From positions 1,054,001 to 1,118,000 of the forward strand of contig NZ_JBBOBR010000001.1 in assembly GCF_038002165.1 (NCBI RefSeq): 64,000 nt of DNA. Direction: 5' to 3'. The position numbers and the translations under genes are program-made. The notes under the pieces are model-generated. The model made no database searches, was not told where the DNA came from, and saw only the letters and a list, made by a program, of their open reading frames with translations. Origin of the DNA: Cytobacillus sp. FSL H8-0458 (GTDB lineage: Bacteria; Bacillota; Bacilli; Bacillales; Cytobacillaceae). Below, piece by piece: positions 7,993 through 16,512 of this stretch; the first letter of the stretch is position 1, and every line of letters starts with the position of its first letter.

Positions 7993-9096
7993 ATGCCAAA
8001 AGATAAGATTGATGGGATACAATTATTCTGTTTGATGGTCCTTTTTATGTTTGGGACAGCTGTGTTTCTGGATCTTGGAAGCGGAGCCCGCCAGGACGCA
8101 TGGATCGTTACGATTCTTTCACCCATTGCAGGGCTGGCAATCTTTGCTGTTTACTATCGTCTTTACAGACAGCATCCGGATTTGCCGCTGACAGAGTACG
8201 TGAAAAAAATTTTAGGAAAATACCTGGGAAGCCTTATAAGCTATATGTACATCATCTATTTCATTTATATCGCGTCCAGGGTTTTGCGTGATGTAGAAGA
8301 ATTGCTGATCAGTTCACCTTATGCCAAAACCTCCATTATTACGCTGGGCATCTGTATGGTTTTTGCATTGGTATATGCGGTCCATTTAGGTTTTGAGGTA
8401 TTTGCAAGAGCAGGGATTATCTGCTTTGCCGTCATGACAGTCACTTTATTGCTAATCCTGATATTCTATGTGATCAGTGACTTGATTCACCTGGAAAATT
8501 TACGGCCTGTTTTGGCTAATGGGTGGAAGCCGGTCATCAGGGAGATTTTTCCGGTTAATATGACGGTTCCTTATGGAGAGTTGATTTTATTTACGATGAT
8601 CCTTCCTTTAATGAAACGAAAGACAAAGATTTTGAAGACAGGAAGTATGGCAATTGCTTATGTTGGCATTTATTTAACCCTTAATACTATGCTCTTAATT
8701 TGTATTCTTGGTGCAGACCTCCTTGAGCGTTCGGCCTTCCCGGCACTGGCTGCTGTTGGCTATATTCAGATTGGGGGATTTATTCAGCGTCTGGATCCTC
8801 TTATCATCCTATTGATTGTATTTCTGGGGTTTATTAAAGTGGGCCTGTTCTTCTATTGTGCGGTAATCGGAATGAATAACCTTTTTAAAATGAAACCAAA
8901 TGTATTTACATCCTATTTTATGGGCGGGATTATTTGTCTTTCTTCCATTATGATTGCACCAAGCTATCAAACACATCTGGATGAAGGATTAAAAGTAGTC
9001 CCTTATTTGCTGCATATTGCTTTCCAATTTGCCATTCCTTCCGCATTGCTCGTATTGGCAGCAATCCGGCGTAAATGGAAACAGGGAAAAGTGTAA
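7993..9096 (+). CDS. GerAB-family spore germination permease (B subunit)
   Basis: 367 residues, about ten membrane helices, with the family features DGIQLFCLMVLFMFGTAV at the N-terminus and GANDPLxILLIVFLG-like FIQRLDPLIILLIVFLGFIK near residue 260. It belongs to the APC-superfamily endospore germination permeases, the germinant-binding subunit. It is the last gene of the three-gene operon, 18 bp after the C subunit. Confidence 0.93.
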   Translation: MPKDKIDGIQLFCLMVLFMFGTAVFLDLGSGARQDAWIVTILSPIAGLAIFAVYYRLYRQHPDLPLTEYVKKILGKYLGSLISYMYIIYFIYIASRVLRDVEELLISSPYAKTSIITLGICMVFALVYAVHLGFEVFARAGIICFAVMTVTLLLILIFYVISDLIHLENLRPVLANGWKPVIREIFPVNMTVPYGELILFTMILPLMKRKTKILKTGSMAIAYVGIYLTLNTMLLICILGADLLERSAFPALAAVGYIQIGGFIQRLDPLIILLIVFLGFIKVGLFFYCAVIGMNNLFKMKPNVFTSYFMGGIICLSSIMIAPSYQTHLDEGLKVVPYLLHIAFQFAIPSALLVLAAIRRKWKQGKV

Positions 9097-9104
9097 AATA
9101 GCAG

Positions 9105-9323
9105 TTATTTGTTCTTTTTACTTAAAGAGAACATAACAAATAAACCAAGGATAAAAATTACGATAAGAAAGTAATCTTCACCATGTGCGGAAGACAGGAC
9201 AATTTTTATGCTTTCCCAGGATTCAAATAATGAATGATCCTGGATATAATCAAGAGAAACAATGAGGCCGATGGTGCCGGCTAAGAGTGATAAGAGAATG
9301 AATATAGCACGCAAATGATTCAC
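9105..9323 (-). CDS. Small two-helix membrane protein, unknown
   Basis: 72 residues from GTG 9323 with two hydrophobic segments (about residues 5-25 and 50-68) and a lysine-rich C-terminus KKNK. It converges on the ger operon, ending 8 bp after gerB. The ribosome binding site is weak (GTGGG). I do not recognise the family, so gene status is uncertain. Confidence 0.45.
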   Translation of the reverse strand: MNHLRAIFILLSLLAGTIGLIVSLDYIQDHSLFESWESIKIVLSSAHGEDYFLIVIFILGLFVMFSLSKKNK

Positions 9324-9505
9324 CCACAGGTATTAGGATATGTATTAGGTTTAACATGTTTTTTCTTTTATAAACTTAATAGGAACCGAGTGCGGCGGGA
9401 TATTACGAAATGAATAAGGGATAAAAGCCTGTTCTGCAGCATGATGGACAAATTTAGAAAAATATACTTTATTATTCATTGGAAAATAAATAATTTTTTT
9501 ATTTT

Positions 9506-9519
9506 TGTAAGCGCTTTAA
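9506..9519 (+). promoter_or_regulatory. cre-like site upstream of serA
   Basis: TGTAAGCGCTTTAA matches 13 of 14 positions of the CcpA consensus TGWAANCGNTNWCA. It lies about 50 bp upstream of the ZTP riboswitch, so catabolite control of serA transcription is possible. Confidence 0.35.
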
Positions 9520-9561
9520 AGGGTTGAAGTTTTCAGAAGACTTTGATAAGATTTAAAAAAC

Positions 9562-9674
9562 CGAAAAGGCTATGTGTAACTGGCGAGACGCGGATCACCG
9601 CGGGGGAGCACATAGTGTCGAAGCCGTTCGCCTGGGCAGAGGTAAGGGATTCTACCCTTGCCTCTTTCTGTTTT
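9562..9674 (+). promoter_or_regulatory. ZTP (pfl) riboswitch with intrinsic terminator, serA leader
   Basis: P1 is CTATGTG (9570-9576) pairing with CACATAG (9609-9615). Inside it lie the conserved ACTGGCGA, a hairpin CGCGG/CCGCG with loop ATCA, and GGGGGAGC. The second domain carries GCCGTTCGCCTGGGCA (9623-9638), the pfl-motif 3' half. Directly after it AGAGGTAAGGG (9638-9648) pairs with CCCTTGCCTCT (9655-9665), followed by T-rich sequence: a terminator overlapping the aptamer's 3' edge. ZTP/ZMP accumulates when 10-formyl-THF is short; binding should relieve termination and raise serA expression, feeding serine one-carbon units. Confidence 0.88.
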
Positions 9675-9711
9675 AAAATCTGACAAAGTTAGTTGAAAAG
9701 GGGAGAATCCA

Positions 9712-10911
9712 GTGAGTACAATGACTTTAGACAAAGTGAAGACGATTAAAACACTGAATGCCATTGCGCCAAGCGGTCTTGAAGTATTTAACAAGGATCA
9801 TTTTACAATTGATAATGAAAGCGGCAATCCGGATGCGATTGTTCTTCGCAGCTTTAATATGCATTCTATGGAATTTGGAGATCAATTAAAAGCAATCGCC
9901 CGTGCAGGTGCAGGTGTGAATAATATCCCGGTGGAGAAATGCACTGAGCAGGGAATTGTCGTGTTTAATACACCTGGCGCCAATGCGAATGCAGTAAAAG
10001 AAATGGTGCTTACCTCCTTAATGGCTTCATCCAGGAATCTTTTTGCCGGCATCGCCTGGACCAAAACGCTGAAAGATGAAGGAGACCAGATCCCTAAGCT
10101 TGTAGAAGCAGGGAAGAAGCAATTTGTCGGAAAAGAAATTAAGGGGAAAACGCTGGGGGTCATCGGTTTGGGAGCAATCGGGGCACTTGTGGCCAATGAT
10201 GCACTTGAACTTGATATGGATGTCGTTGGCTTTGATCCATTTATTTCTGTCGACACGGCCTGGAACCTGTCCCGCAATGTTCAGCGTGCCATGAGCATCG
10301 AGCAGGTGTTTGCAGAATCTGACTATATCACTGTGCATGTTCCATTAACCGATGATACAAGGGAAATGTTCAATGAAGATGCGTTTGGCATGATGAAAAA
10401 GGGTGTTCACATCCTGAATTTCTCACGCGGAGAGCTTGTGAATGAAGCAAATATGGCAGCTGCCCTTGAAAGCGGAAAAGTGGGCAAGTATATTACAGAC
10501 TTCCCAAATGAACATATCCTGAAAATGAAAAACACAGTGGCCATTCCGCACCTTGGCGCATCAACGAAGGAATCAGAGGAAAACTGCGCAGTCATGGCAG
10601 CACGCCAGGTGAAGCACTTCCTAGAAACAGGCAATGTCAAAAACTCAGTGAACTTCCCAAATGCAGCACTTCCTTACACAGGCAAGCGGCGTGTTACTGC
10701 TTTTCATAAAAACATCCCAAATATGGTCGGCCAGATTACACTTGCCATTTCAAGCTACCAGCTGAATATCGCAGACATGGTGAACCGAAGCCGCGGTGAA
10801 TATGCGTACACCATGATCGATATCGATAACAAGGTGAATGGCGATGTGATTCCTGGACTGCTTGAGCAGATTAACCAGATTGAAGGTATTATTACGTCCC
10901 GGATTATATAA
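9712..10911 (+). CDS. serA: D-3-phosphoglycerate dehydrogenase
   Basis: 399 residues from GTG 9712, six bases after GGGGAG. It oxidises 3-phosphoglycerate to 3-phosphohydroxypyruvate, the first step of serine synthesis. The N-terminal substrate domain has ARAGAGVNNIPVEKCTEQGI. The NAD-binding domain has GLGAIG near residue 150, the Arg motif NFSRGELVN, and the catalytic His motif IPHLGAST. A C-terminal ACT domain (about 325-399, GQITLAISSYQLNIADMVN) suggests allosteric control. The short form lacks the intervening domain of B. subtilis SerA. The ZTP riboswitch ahead ties serine supply to folate one-carbon status. Confidence 0.93.
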   Translation: MSTMTLDKVKTIKTLNAIAPSGLEVFNKDHFTIDNESGNPDAIVLRSFNMHSMEFGDQLKAIARAGAGVNNIPVEKCTEQGIVVFNTPGANANAVKEMVLTSLMASSRNLFAGIAWTKTLKDEGDQIPKLVEAGKKQFVGKEIKGKTLGVIGLGAIGALVANDALELDMDVVGFDPFISVDTAWNLSRNVQRAMSIEQVFAESDYITVHVPLTDDTREMFNEDAFGMMKKGVHILNFSRGELVNEANMAAALESGKVGKYITDFPNEHILKMKNTVAIPHLGASTKESEENCAVMAARQVKHFLETGNVKNSVNFPNAALPYTGKRRVTAFHKNIPNMVGQITLAISSYQLNIADMVNRSRGEYAYTMIDIDNKVNGDVIPGLLEQINQIEGIITSRII

Positions 10912-10917
10912 GAAGGC

Positions 10918-10949
10918 AGCCTCAATTCCGATGGATTGGGGCTTTTTTT
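10918..10949 (+). terminator. Rho-independent terminator after serA
   Basis: Stem AGCCTCAAT/ATTGGGGCT (one G-U pair) followed by seven T. Confidence 0.85.
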
Positions 10950-11101
10950 GAATGCACACAGAACTAAACTTAAAATAGTATAGGAGCAGTATAAAATTAG
11001 CCATCCTCAGAATAAACTGATAAAAATTTAAATCCCCCGTATCTTTTTGTTCTCTTATTCCGTTATAGAAGCAGAGATGTATTAAAGGAGTGAACAGATT
11101 T

Positions 11102-11776
11102 ATGAAGCATGGGAAAGTTCAGGCTGAATCAAGGAGTTCCTTAAAGCAGAAGGAAAGCTGTATTGCAGATATCTATCCTTCACTGCAGAGATATAGCCGG
11201 TTTCTTGCACAGAACCGCTGGGATGGGGACGATCTTGCCCATGAAGCAATCGTCCGCGCTTATAAAAACTATTCGCCTGAGAAAATTAATCAGGCTCTTT
11301 TAAAGAAGATTGTTTATAATTGCTGGATTGACACTCTTCGAAACAGGAAGCGGGAGCAACTGGAAGAGTCGCCTGAAGGTGAAAAGAAGAATTCCAGCCC
11401 CAGTGGAGGAGAAGCAATCAGCCATCTCATTAATCGTCTAACATTAAAGCAGGCAGTTATTTTTACGCTGAAGGAAGGGTTTCGATACAAAACTAAAGAA
11501 ATTGCTGATATCCTGCAGACTACTGAATTTGCAGTGAAGTCCGCGCTGAACCGTGCACGGAGGCAGCTTCAACACGCAGTTGAAAATAAGACTGAGGATA
11601 TTTTTACAAATGAGGACGAAGAAAAGCTTTTTCATCTGATGCAGCAATCAGTAGCCGCTGAAGACCCATCCATCCTAATACAATCCATCCCTTTCCTGGA
11701 ATCCCTGGAAAGCTATTCGAAGAAGCCTGTTCTGCCCGTTTCATCTCCTTCTAATACTCTCTGTATGGCGGCATAG
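11102..11776 (+). CDS. RNA polymerase sigma factor, ECF-like
   Basis: ATG 11102 is chosen; an in-frame GTG at 11090 overlaps the AAAGGAG ribosome binding site. Region 2 covers about residues 20-80 ([18 protein letters not shown], then [20 protein letters not shown]), and region 4 about 110-155 ([35 protein letters not shown] with the recognition helix). A ~60-residue C-terminal tail without recognisable motif is longer than in most ECF factors. No anti-sigma gene is adjacent; the next gene, 26 bp later, is a clpP paralogue, suggesting control by proteolysis or joint regulation (inference). An AT-rich leader of 150 bp precedes it. Confidence 0.83.
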   Translation: MKHGKVQAESRSSLKQKESCIADIYPSLQRYSRFLAQNRWDGDDLAHEAIVRAYKNYSPEKINQALLKKIVYNCWIDTLRNRKREQLEESPEGEKKNSSPSGGEAISHLINRLTLKQAVIFTLKEGFRYKTKEIADILQTTEFAVKSALNRARRQLQHAVENKTEDIFTNEDEEKLFHLMQQSVAAEDPSILIQSIPFLESLESYSKKPVLPVSSPSNTLCMAA

Positions 11777-11802
11777 ATCCGCAAAGAACAGGAGGGATAA
11801 AG

Positions 11803-12384
11803 ATGACAGCAATACCATATGTCATTGAGCAGTCAAGCAAGGGAGAACGTTCCTACGATATTTACTCACGGCTTTTAAAAGACCGGATTATCATGATTGG
11901 TGAAGAAATTAATGATGTGGTTGCCAATAGTGTGATTGCCCAGCTGCTATTTCTTGCAGCGGAATCTCCTGAAAAGGATATCTCTCTTTATATTAATAGT
12001 CCGGGCGGTTCGACAACCGCAGGGTTTGCCATCTTTGACACGATTCAATATATAAAGCCTGATGTGAGAACGATTTGCACTGGAATGGCTGCGTCATTTG
12101 GGGCGATGCTTCTGCTGGCAGGGAAAAAAGGAAAACGCTACAGTTTGCCGAATAGTGAAATCATGATTCATCAGCCGCTTGGCGGAGCGAGGGGGCAGGC
12201 GACCGAAATCGAAATTTCGGCGAAGCGGATTTTAAAACTGAGGGAGCACATCAATGGAATTATTGCAGAACGAACTGGCCAGCCTGCAGAAAAAGTGGCT
12301 CGGGATACGGACCGTGATTATTTCATGACTGCCGAAGAAGCAAAGGAATACGGGATTATTGATGAAATTATCTATAAAAGCTAG
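11803..12384 (+). CDS. ClpP protease subunit (paralogue)
   Basis: 193 residues with all ClpP active-site elements: Ser in [11 protein letters not shown] (about residue 98), His in IMIHQPLGG (about 123) and Asp in DTDRDYFM (about 172). The IGF/hydrophobic pocket residues and the axial loop region [19 protein letters not shown] are typical. ClpP forms a tetradecameric serine protease fed by ClpX or ClpC. Location behind a sigma factor gene, not in the usual clpP housekeeping context, suggests this is a second clpP. It is followed by a strong terminator. Confidence 0.93.
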   Translation: MTAIPYVIEQSSKGERSYDIYSRLLKDRIIMIGEEINDVVANSVIAQLLFLAAESPEKDISLYINSPGGSTTAGFAIFDTIQYIKPDVRTICTGMAASFGAMLLLAGKKGKRYSLPNSEIMIHQPLGGARGQATEIEISAKRILKLREHINGIIAERTGQPAEKVARDTDRDYFMTAEEAKEYGIIDEIIYKS

Positions 12385-12392
12385 GTAAAAAG

Positions 12393-12420
12393 AAAAAGCA
12401 GCCGATGGTGGCTGCTTTTT
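12393..12420. terminator. Bidirectional terminator
   Basis: AAAAAGCAGCC, 6-nt loop, GGCTGCTTTTT between the convergent clpP and gntR genes; both strands end in T runs. Confidence 0.88.
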
Positions 12421-12428
12421 CCGTTTGA

Positions 12429-13088
12429 TTATTTTTCCCCGGAGTAGTACTCGTCAATTGCCCGAAGCCAATTGACACGTGCGATATTTCCGGCCTTTTC
12501 TCTGTCTTTTTGTTCAAAAGCTTTTAATATATCTTCATGTTCTTCAATAGAACGTTCTTTTAGAATAATGGTTTTATTATAGTATAGCCGCATGACATGG
12601 GCCTGCAGCATGGAAGCTGTATTAGAAATATAAGGATTCTGGGCAAGCTCGATAATGATATTATGAAACTTCTCATCCTGCTTCAAAGCTGAGAAGGTAT
12701 CTCCCGCCATAAGAGCTTTGGCGAATTTATGATTGATGTCCCTGAGAATATTGATTGTCTCCTGGCTGATAACAGGAGCTGCCAATTCTGCAGCTAGAGC
12801 CTGAAGTACGCCTAAAGGGGGCAGGATCTTGCTGATATCTTCCGGGTTAACTGACGTGACTTGAGTTCCCACACCGGGGAACATTTCGACAAATCCCTGA
12901 ACATTCAGCAGCTGAAGCGCTTCTCTGATAGGGGTGCGGCTGACTCCTAACGCTTTGGCAAGATCAGCATCGTTTAATTTTTCCTTAGGCTGAAGTGTCC
13001 CGTCAATAATCCACTCCTGGATCTGTGAGAAGGCGCGATCTTTAGCGGATACACGAGTAGGTGATGAATAATTAGAGGGTATTGGCAT
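12429..13088 (-). CDS. GntR family (FadR/FCD) transcriptional regulator
   Basis: Starts at the ATG at 13088, eight bases after AAGGTGG; the longer in-frame GTG at 13100 is part of that ribosome binding site. The N-terminal GntR winged helix includes QIQEWIIDGTLQPKEKLND and ALGVSRTPIREALQLLNVQG. The C-terminal FCD domain (about 85-215) is all-helical with the metal-binding D/H pattern (DEKFHNIII, HVMRLYY, EEHEDILKA). FCD regulators bind organic acids or amino acids. It is divergent from brnQ with a shared, inverted-repeat-rich intergenic region, so control of brnQ and of itself is likely. Confidence 0.87.
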   Translation of the reverse strand: MPIPSNYSSPTRVSAKDRAFSQIQEWIIDGTLQPKEKLNDADLAKALGVSRTPIREALQLLNVQGFVEMFPGVGTQVTSVNPEDISKILPPLGVLQALAAELAAPVISQETINILRDINHKFAKALMAGDTFSALKQDEKFHNIIIELAQNPYISNTASMLQAHVMRLYYNKTIILKERSIEEHEDILKAFEQKDREKAGNIARVNWLRAIDEYYSGEK

Positions 13089-13187
13089 AGCTGTGACCAC
13101 CTTTTCATTTCTAGCAATTTTCCTGCGGATTTATAGTTATTTCCAAATAAAATATAAATTTAGTATATAGAAGTATCTTAAAAAATT

Positions 13188-13275
13188 CAATATATCGCAT
13201 GATTCGACAAAAAGTTTTATGCGATATATTGCATAAGTATTTTGAATATGTTATCTTGAGTTATGCAATATATTA
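13188..13275. promoter_or_regulatory. Nested inverted repeats between gntR and brnQ
   Basis: CAATATATCGCAT (13188-13200) is perfectly inverted as ATGCGATATATTG (13219-13231). The overlapping ATATATTGCATAA (13224-13236) is perfectly inverted as TTATGCAATATAT (13261-13273). The result is three spaced copies of an ATGC(G/A)ATATAT-type half site in alternating orientation, in the middle of the 287-bp divergent region. Likely operators for the adjacent GntR protein. Confidence 0.6.
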
Positions 13276-13375
13276 CTAGAGTGCAAAAACAATAATATTA
13301 CCGCACTATAATTTCAGAAAATTTAAATTTGATAGATTGTTAGGGTTAAAGCCTTGTTAATAGGAGGAAATAAAT

Positions 13376-14728
13376 ATGACGAACAAAATACCATTCTCAT
13401 TTACTGTGACAGTTGGATTTATGCTCTTTGCCTTATTTTTCGGGGCAGGAAACTTAATTTTCCCTGCAATGCTGGGCCAATCGGCAGGAACCAATGTATG
13501 GTCAGCGAACGCAGGATTCATTATAACGGGTGTGGGATTGCCTCTGCTTGGCATCCTGGCTTTGGGATTCTCGGGAAAAAGTGATTTGCAATCGCTGGCA
13601 AGCCGTGTCAATCCATTGTTCGGGCTGGGTTTTACAGTTGCCCTGTACTTATCAATTGGACCACTTTTTGCTATTCCGAGAACAGCTACCGTTTCATACG
13701 AAATCGGCATTAAGCCTTATCTGTCAGAAGGAAGCGGTTCAGTCGGCTTAATTATTTTTTCAATTATTTTCTTTGGGATTACAGCATTTTTCTCTTTGAA
13801 TTCTTCAAAAATTGTTGATATCGTAGGAAAGTATTTAACACCTATTCTCCTAATTGTTATAGCAGTTTTGATCGGTGCGGCTTTCTTTAATCCAATGGGT
13901 GCATTCCAGGCTCCGGCAGAAGCCTATGTGAACGGTGCATTCTTTAAAGGATTCCAGGAAGGCTATCTTACGATGGACGCATTAGCAGCATTTGTATTCG
14001 GGATTATTGTCGTAAATGCTGTAAAGGAAAAAGGAGCTAAAACAAAGAAGGAAATTATGGTATCTATTGCCAAAGCAGGTGTAATTGCTTCCGGTTTATT
14101 AGCAGTCATTTATACATCGCTTTCCTTTATTGGAGCCTCAAGTGTCAGCGGTCTGGGAGCATTGGATAACGGCGGTGCTGTTCTATCAGGTACGTCTGCG
14201 CATTACTTTGGCTCATTTGGTGCACTGCTTCTAAGTCTAATTGTGTTTGGCGCTTGTCTGACTACCAGCATCGGTCTGATCACAGCGTGCTCTTCATACT
14301 TCAATAAATTGATGCCAAAAGTTTCTTACAAAATGTTCGTAGTGGTTTTATCTATATTCAGCGCCGTTTTTGCCAACTTCGGATTAAGCCAGCTTATCGC
14401 TATTTCTGTACCTGTATTGGTGGGAATCTATCCATTGGCGATTGCACTGATGGCTCTTACTTTCCTTCACCCGGTATTTAAAGGCAGGAAAGAAGTATAT
14501 CAGGGAAGCATGCTATTCACATTTGTGGTAAGTTTGTTTGATGGCTTGAACGCAGCAGGCATTACATTCGCACCAATTAATGACCTATTTAGTGCAATTC
14601 TTCCTTTATATGATGTTGGGTTAGGCTGGATTCTCCCTGCTATTGCAGGCGGTCTGATCGGTCTTGCTGCTGCAGCCATAAAGGGCGGCAGCCAGTCAAA
14701 TTCTTCTGAAGCGAAGAAAGCTGCATAA
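13376..14728 (+). CDS. brnQ: Branched-chain amino acid transport system II carrier protein
   Basis: 450 residues, about 12 membrane helices, starting TNKIPFSFTVTVGFMLFALF then FGAGNLIFPAMLGQSAG, the LIVCS family signature. It is a cation-coupled importer of leucine, isoleucine and valine. AGGAGG lies 8 nt before the ATG. The divergent GntR/FCD regulator and the nested inverted repeats upstream point to substrate-responsive repression. A terminator follows directly. Confidence 0.93.
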   Translation: MTNKIPFSFTVTVGFMLFALFFGAGNLIFPAMLGQSAGTNVWSANAGFIITGVGLPLLGILALGFSGKSDLQSLASRVNPLFGLGFTVALYLSIGPLFAIPRTATVSYEIGIKPYLSEGSGSVGLIIFSIIFFGITAFFSLNSSKIVDIVGKYLTPILLIVIAVLIGAAFFNPMGAFQAPAEAYVNGAFFKGFQEGYLTMDALAAFVFGIIVVNAVKEKGAKTKKEIMVSIAKAGVIASGLLAVIYTSLSFIGASSVSGLGALDNGGAVLSGTSAHYFGSFGALLLSLIVFGACLTTSIGLITACSSYFNKLMPKVSYKMFVVVLSIFSAVFANFGLSQLIAISVPVLVGIYPLAIALMALTFLHPVFKGRKEVYQGSMLFTFVVSLFDGLNAAGITFAPINDLFSAILPLYDVGLGWILPAIAGGLIGLAAAAIKGGSQSNSSEAKKAA

Positions 14729-14736
14729 TGAATGCG

Positions 14737-14765
14737 ACCTCCAGTTTTCAGCTGGAGGTTTTATT
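14737..14765 (+). terminator. Rho-independent terminator after brnQ
   Basis: ACCTCCAG/CTGGAGGT stem, 7-nt loop, then TTTTATTG. Confidence 0.85.
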
Positions 14766-14878
14766 GTGTATTTTTTAATTACGAACATTAAATAGGATTA
14801 ATGGACTAAATGTTCGTTTTTAGATTGATTTTGTAAGGGTTATTTGTTATATTAGCAAAGTAATCTTATAAAAAACAT

Positions 14879-15037
14879 CACTCGTATATGCTCGGTAATA
14901 TGGTCTGAGCGTTTCTACCTGGTTCCCAATGAAAGAACCGGACTACGGGTTAAAGTATAGGAAAAAGCTGTATTCTTTTTTGGCAGCTGCTTTAACTCTA
15001 TGGTCTGGAAGGTAGAAATCATTCTGCTTTTTTCAGG
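14879..15037 (+). promoter_or_regulatory. Guanine-class purine riboswitch with terminator
   Basis: P1 pairs ACTCGTA (14880-14886) with TACGGGT (14944-14950). The conserved core is present: ATATGG in J2/3, GTTTCTACC, and GACTA before P1 closes; loops are CGGTAATATGGTCTG and GGTTCCCAATGAAAGAACC. The discriminator in GACTA is C, which selects guanine or hypoxanthine over adenine. Downstream GGTAGAA/TTCTGCT with a T run (about 15010-15037) is a plausible terminator, and AAAGCTG/CAGCTGCTTT an alternative hairpin. It precedes the nucleosidase gene by 60 bp, so the gene should be off when guanine is plentiful. Confidence 0.9.
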
Positions 15038-15097
15038 CCTATTTCTATTACTAGCACTACGGGTGCATCAGACATCAGGAGAAGGGGAGAACGTAAT

Positions 15098-15967
15098 ATG
15101 AAAAAGAAATTAGCATCAATAGCTGCAATCGCAGTCCTGTCCGTATCCATGCTTGCAGGGTGCACATCAGCACCGAAATTTGAAACAGAAGCAGAAGGGG
15201 CACAAAAGCCAATTCTTATTCAAGGACCAATGCCGATCGAGGCTGAAAAATTTGCCCAGCGATTAGACAAGGTTAAGGTTGAAAAATCAGGGAATTTTGT
15301 TTTCTACAAAGGAAAATTGGACAAGTATCCAGTGATCGTTGCCAAGACAGGAAAGGGCATGGAAAATACAGCTGCCGCTACCGCGATCGCCATTGAAAAA
15401 TATGATCCCGCTGCAATCATCAATCAGGGAACATCCGGCGGCCATGATCCTAGCCTGAATGTGTATGATATTGTATTAGGTGAAAGAACAGTCAATATTG
15501 GATCATTAAAGACGGGACATCTGGAAGAAGGGGAAGGGATCGAGCCAACCAATTGGATTCCTATGGATCTGATGGCTTCTGAAGGAAGTGCAGGTGAAGA
15601 CCCTGATGCGGAAAAGATCCGTTATTTTGAAGGTGATGAAAATCTGCTGGCTGCAGCTAATGCCGTTAAAGATAAGTACACAAAGGGCAAGGTAGTCGAA
15701 GGAACCATTGGTTCAGCAGACTTATGGAATAATGAAGTGGACCGCATCAACTGGTTCCACGAAAACTACGGAACATCGGTAGAAGAAATGGAAGGTGCCG
15801 CAGCAGCGCAGATTGCAGGAGCATACGATGTTCCATTCCTGGGAATTCGCGTCCTTTCCAATAACAAGACAAACGGGGGCAAATACGATCCCAACACCGC
15901 GGCAGCTAATCAGGATTATGTGTATGAAGTTGTAAAGCAGTATATTAGAGAGATAAATGGAAAATAG
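15098..15967 (+). CDS. Lipoprotein nucleosidase of the MTA/SAH nucleosidase-purine phosphorylase fold
   Basis: 289 residues with a lipoprotein signal (MKKKLASIAAIAVLSVSMLAGC; lipobox LAGC, Cys 22). The mature domain (about 35-285) is a PNP/UDP family fold: AKTGKGMENTAAATAIAIEK, then IINQGTSGGHDPSLNVYDIV for phosphate/ribose contacts, and VEEMEGAAAAQIA, the glutamate motif (MEG/A) that contacts the ribose in MTA/SAH nucleosidases. Exported, membrane-anchored members are uncommon. Under the guanine riboswitch it probably cleaves extracellular purine nucleosides to free bases for uptake; the substrate is inferred. Confidence 0.85.
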   Translation: MKKKLASIAAIAVLSVSMLAGCTSAPKFETEAEGAQKPILIQGPMPIEAEKFAQRLDKVKVEKSGNFVFYKGKLDKYPVIVAKTGKGMENTAAATAIAIEKYDPAAIINQGTSGGHDPSLNVYDIVLGERTVNIGSLKTGHLEEGEGIEPTNWIPMDLMASEGSAGEDPDAEKIRYFEGDENLLAAANAVKDKYTKGKVVEGTIGSADLWNNEVDRINWFHENYGTSVEEMEGAAAAQIAGAYDVPFLGIRVLSNNKTNGGKYDPNTAAANQDYVYEVVKQYIREINGK

Positions 15968-15997
15968 TTTGAAGTGTGAGGCTGTTTGGATAAGTAC

Positions 15998-16420
15998 ATC
16001 AGAGTTGGAGTTCGAACCAGGTGTCGGCTTCGAAGAGGCAGAGTGAGGTTTGAGGGCATCTTCAATCACAGAAGGCGAGAATCCAAGGTTTTGATCCGAA
16101 CCTGGTGCACCTTCGGACACAGAAAGAGGAAGAAATCCGGGGACAAGAGTCTGAACTCTGTGCACCTTCGGACACAGAAAGAGGAAATCCGGGGACAAGA
16201 GTCCGAACCCAGTGCACCTTCGGACACAGGAAGACGAAATCTAGGATTCTGAGTCCGAACTTGGGACAACTTCAGACACAGAAAGAGGAAATCTGAGGAT
16301 TAGAGTCCGAACTCTATGCACCTTCAGACTCAAAAAGCAAAAATCAATCCGAACCCGGCCCAGCTTCGGACACAAAAAACAAATTCTGAGTCCCAACCCA
16401 GCGCCAATCCAGATAAGTCT
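15998..16420. repeat. Tandem ~52-bp repeat array 1 (about 8 units)
   Basis: Units begin CTTCGGACACAGAAAG and end GAGTCCGAACYYRGTGCAC, with a period of about 52 bp and variable middle. Outer units are degenerate (CTTCGAAGAGG, CTTCAATCACAG, TCCAGATAAG). GTCCGAA at the end of one unit and TTCGGAC at the start of the next can pair across ~11 nt. The array fills the gap between the nucleosidase gene and the convergent regulator. The same family recurs at 26339-26910. Reading frames through it are open on both strands and lack ribosome binding sites, so it is not treated as coding. Confidence 0.9.
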
Positions 16421-16475
16421 AAGTCGGAACCCGGCTGCCATCCATTCAAAACCCGTCACCAAAATGATAACGCAA

Positions 16476-16512
16476 AAAAAGAGTCTTCCCCGAGCGGGAA
16501 GACTCTTTTTTA
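16476..16512. terminator. Bidirectional terminator
   Basis: AAAAAGAGTCTTCCC (16476-16490), loop CGAGC, GGGAAGACTCTTTTT (16496-16510): a perfect 15-bp stem overlapping the stop codon of the HxlR gene on the other strand. Confidence 0.92.
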
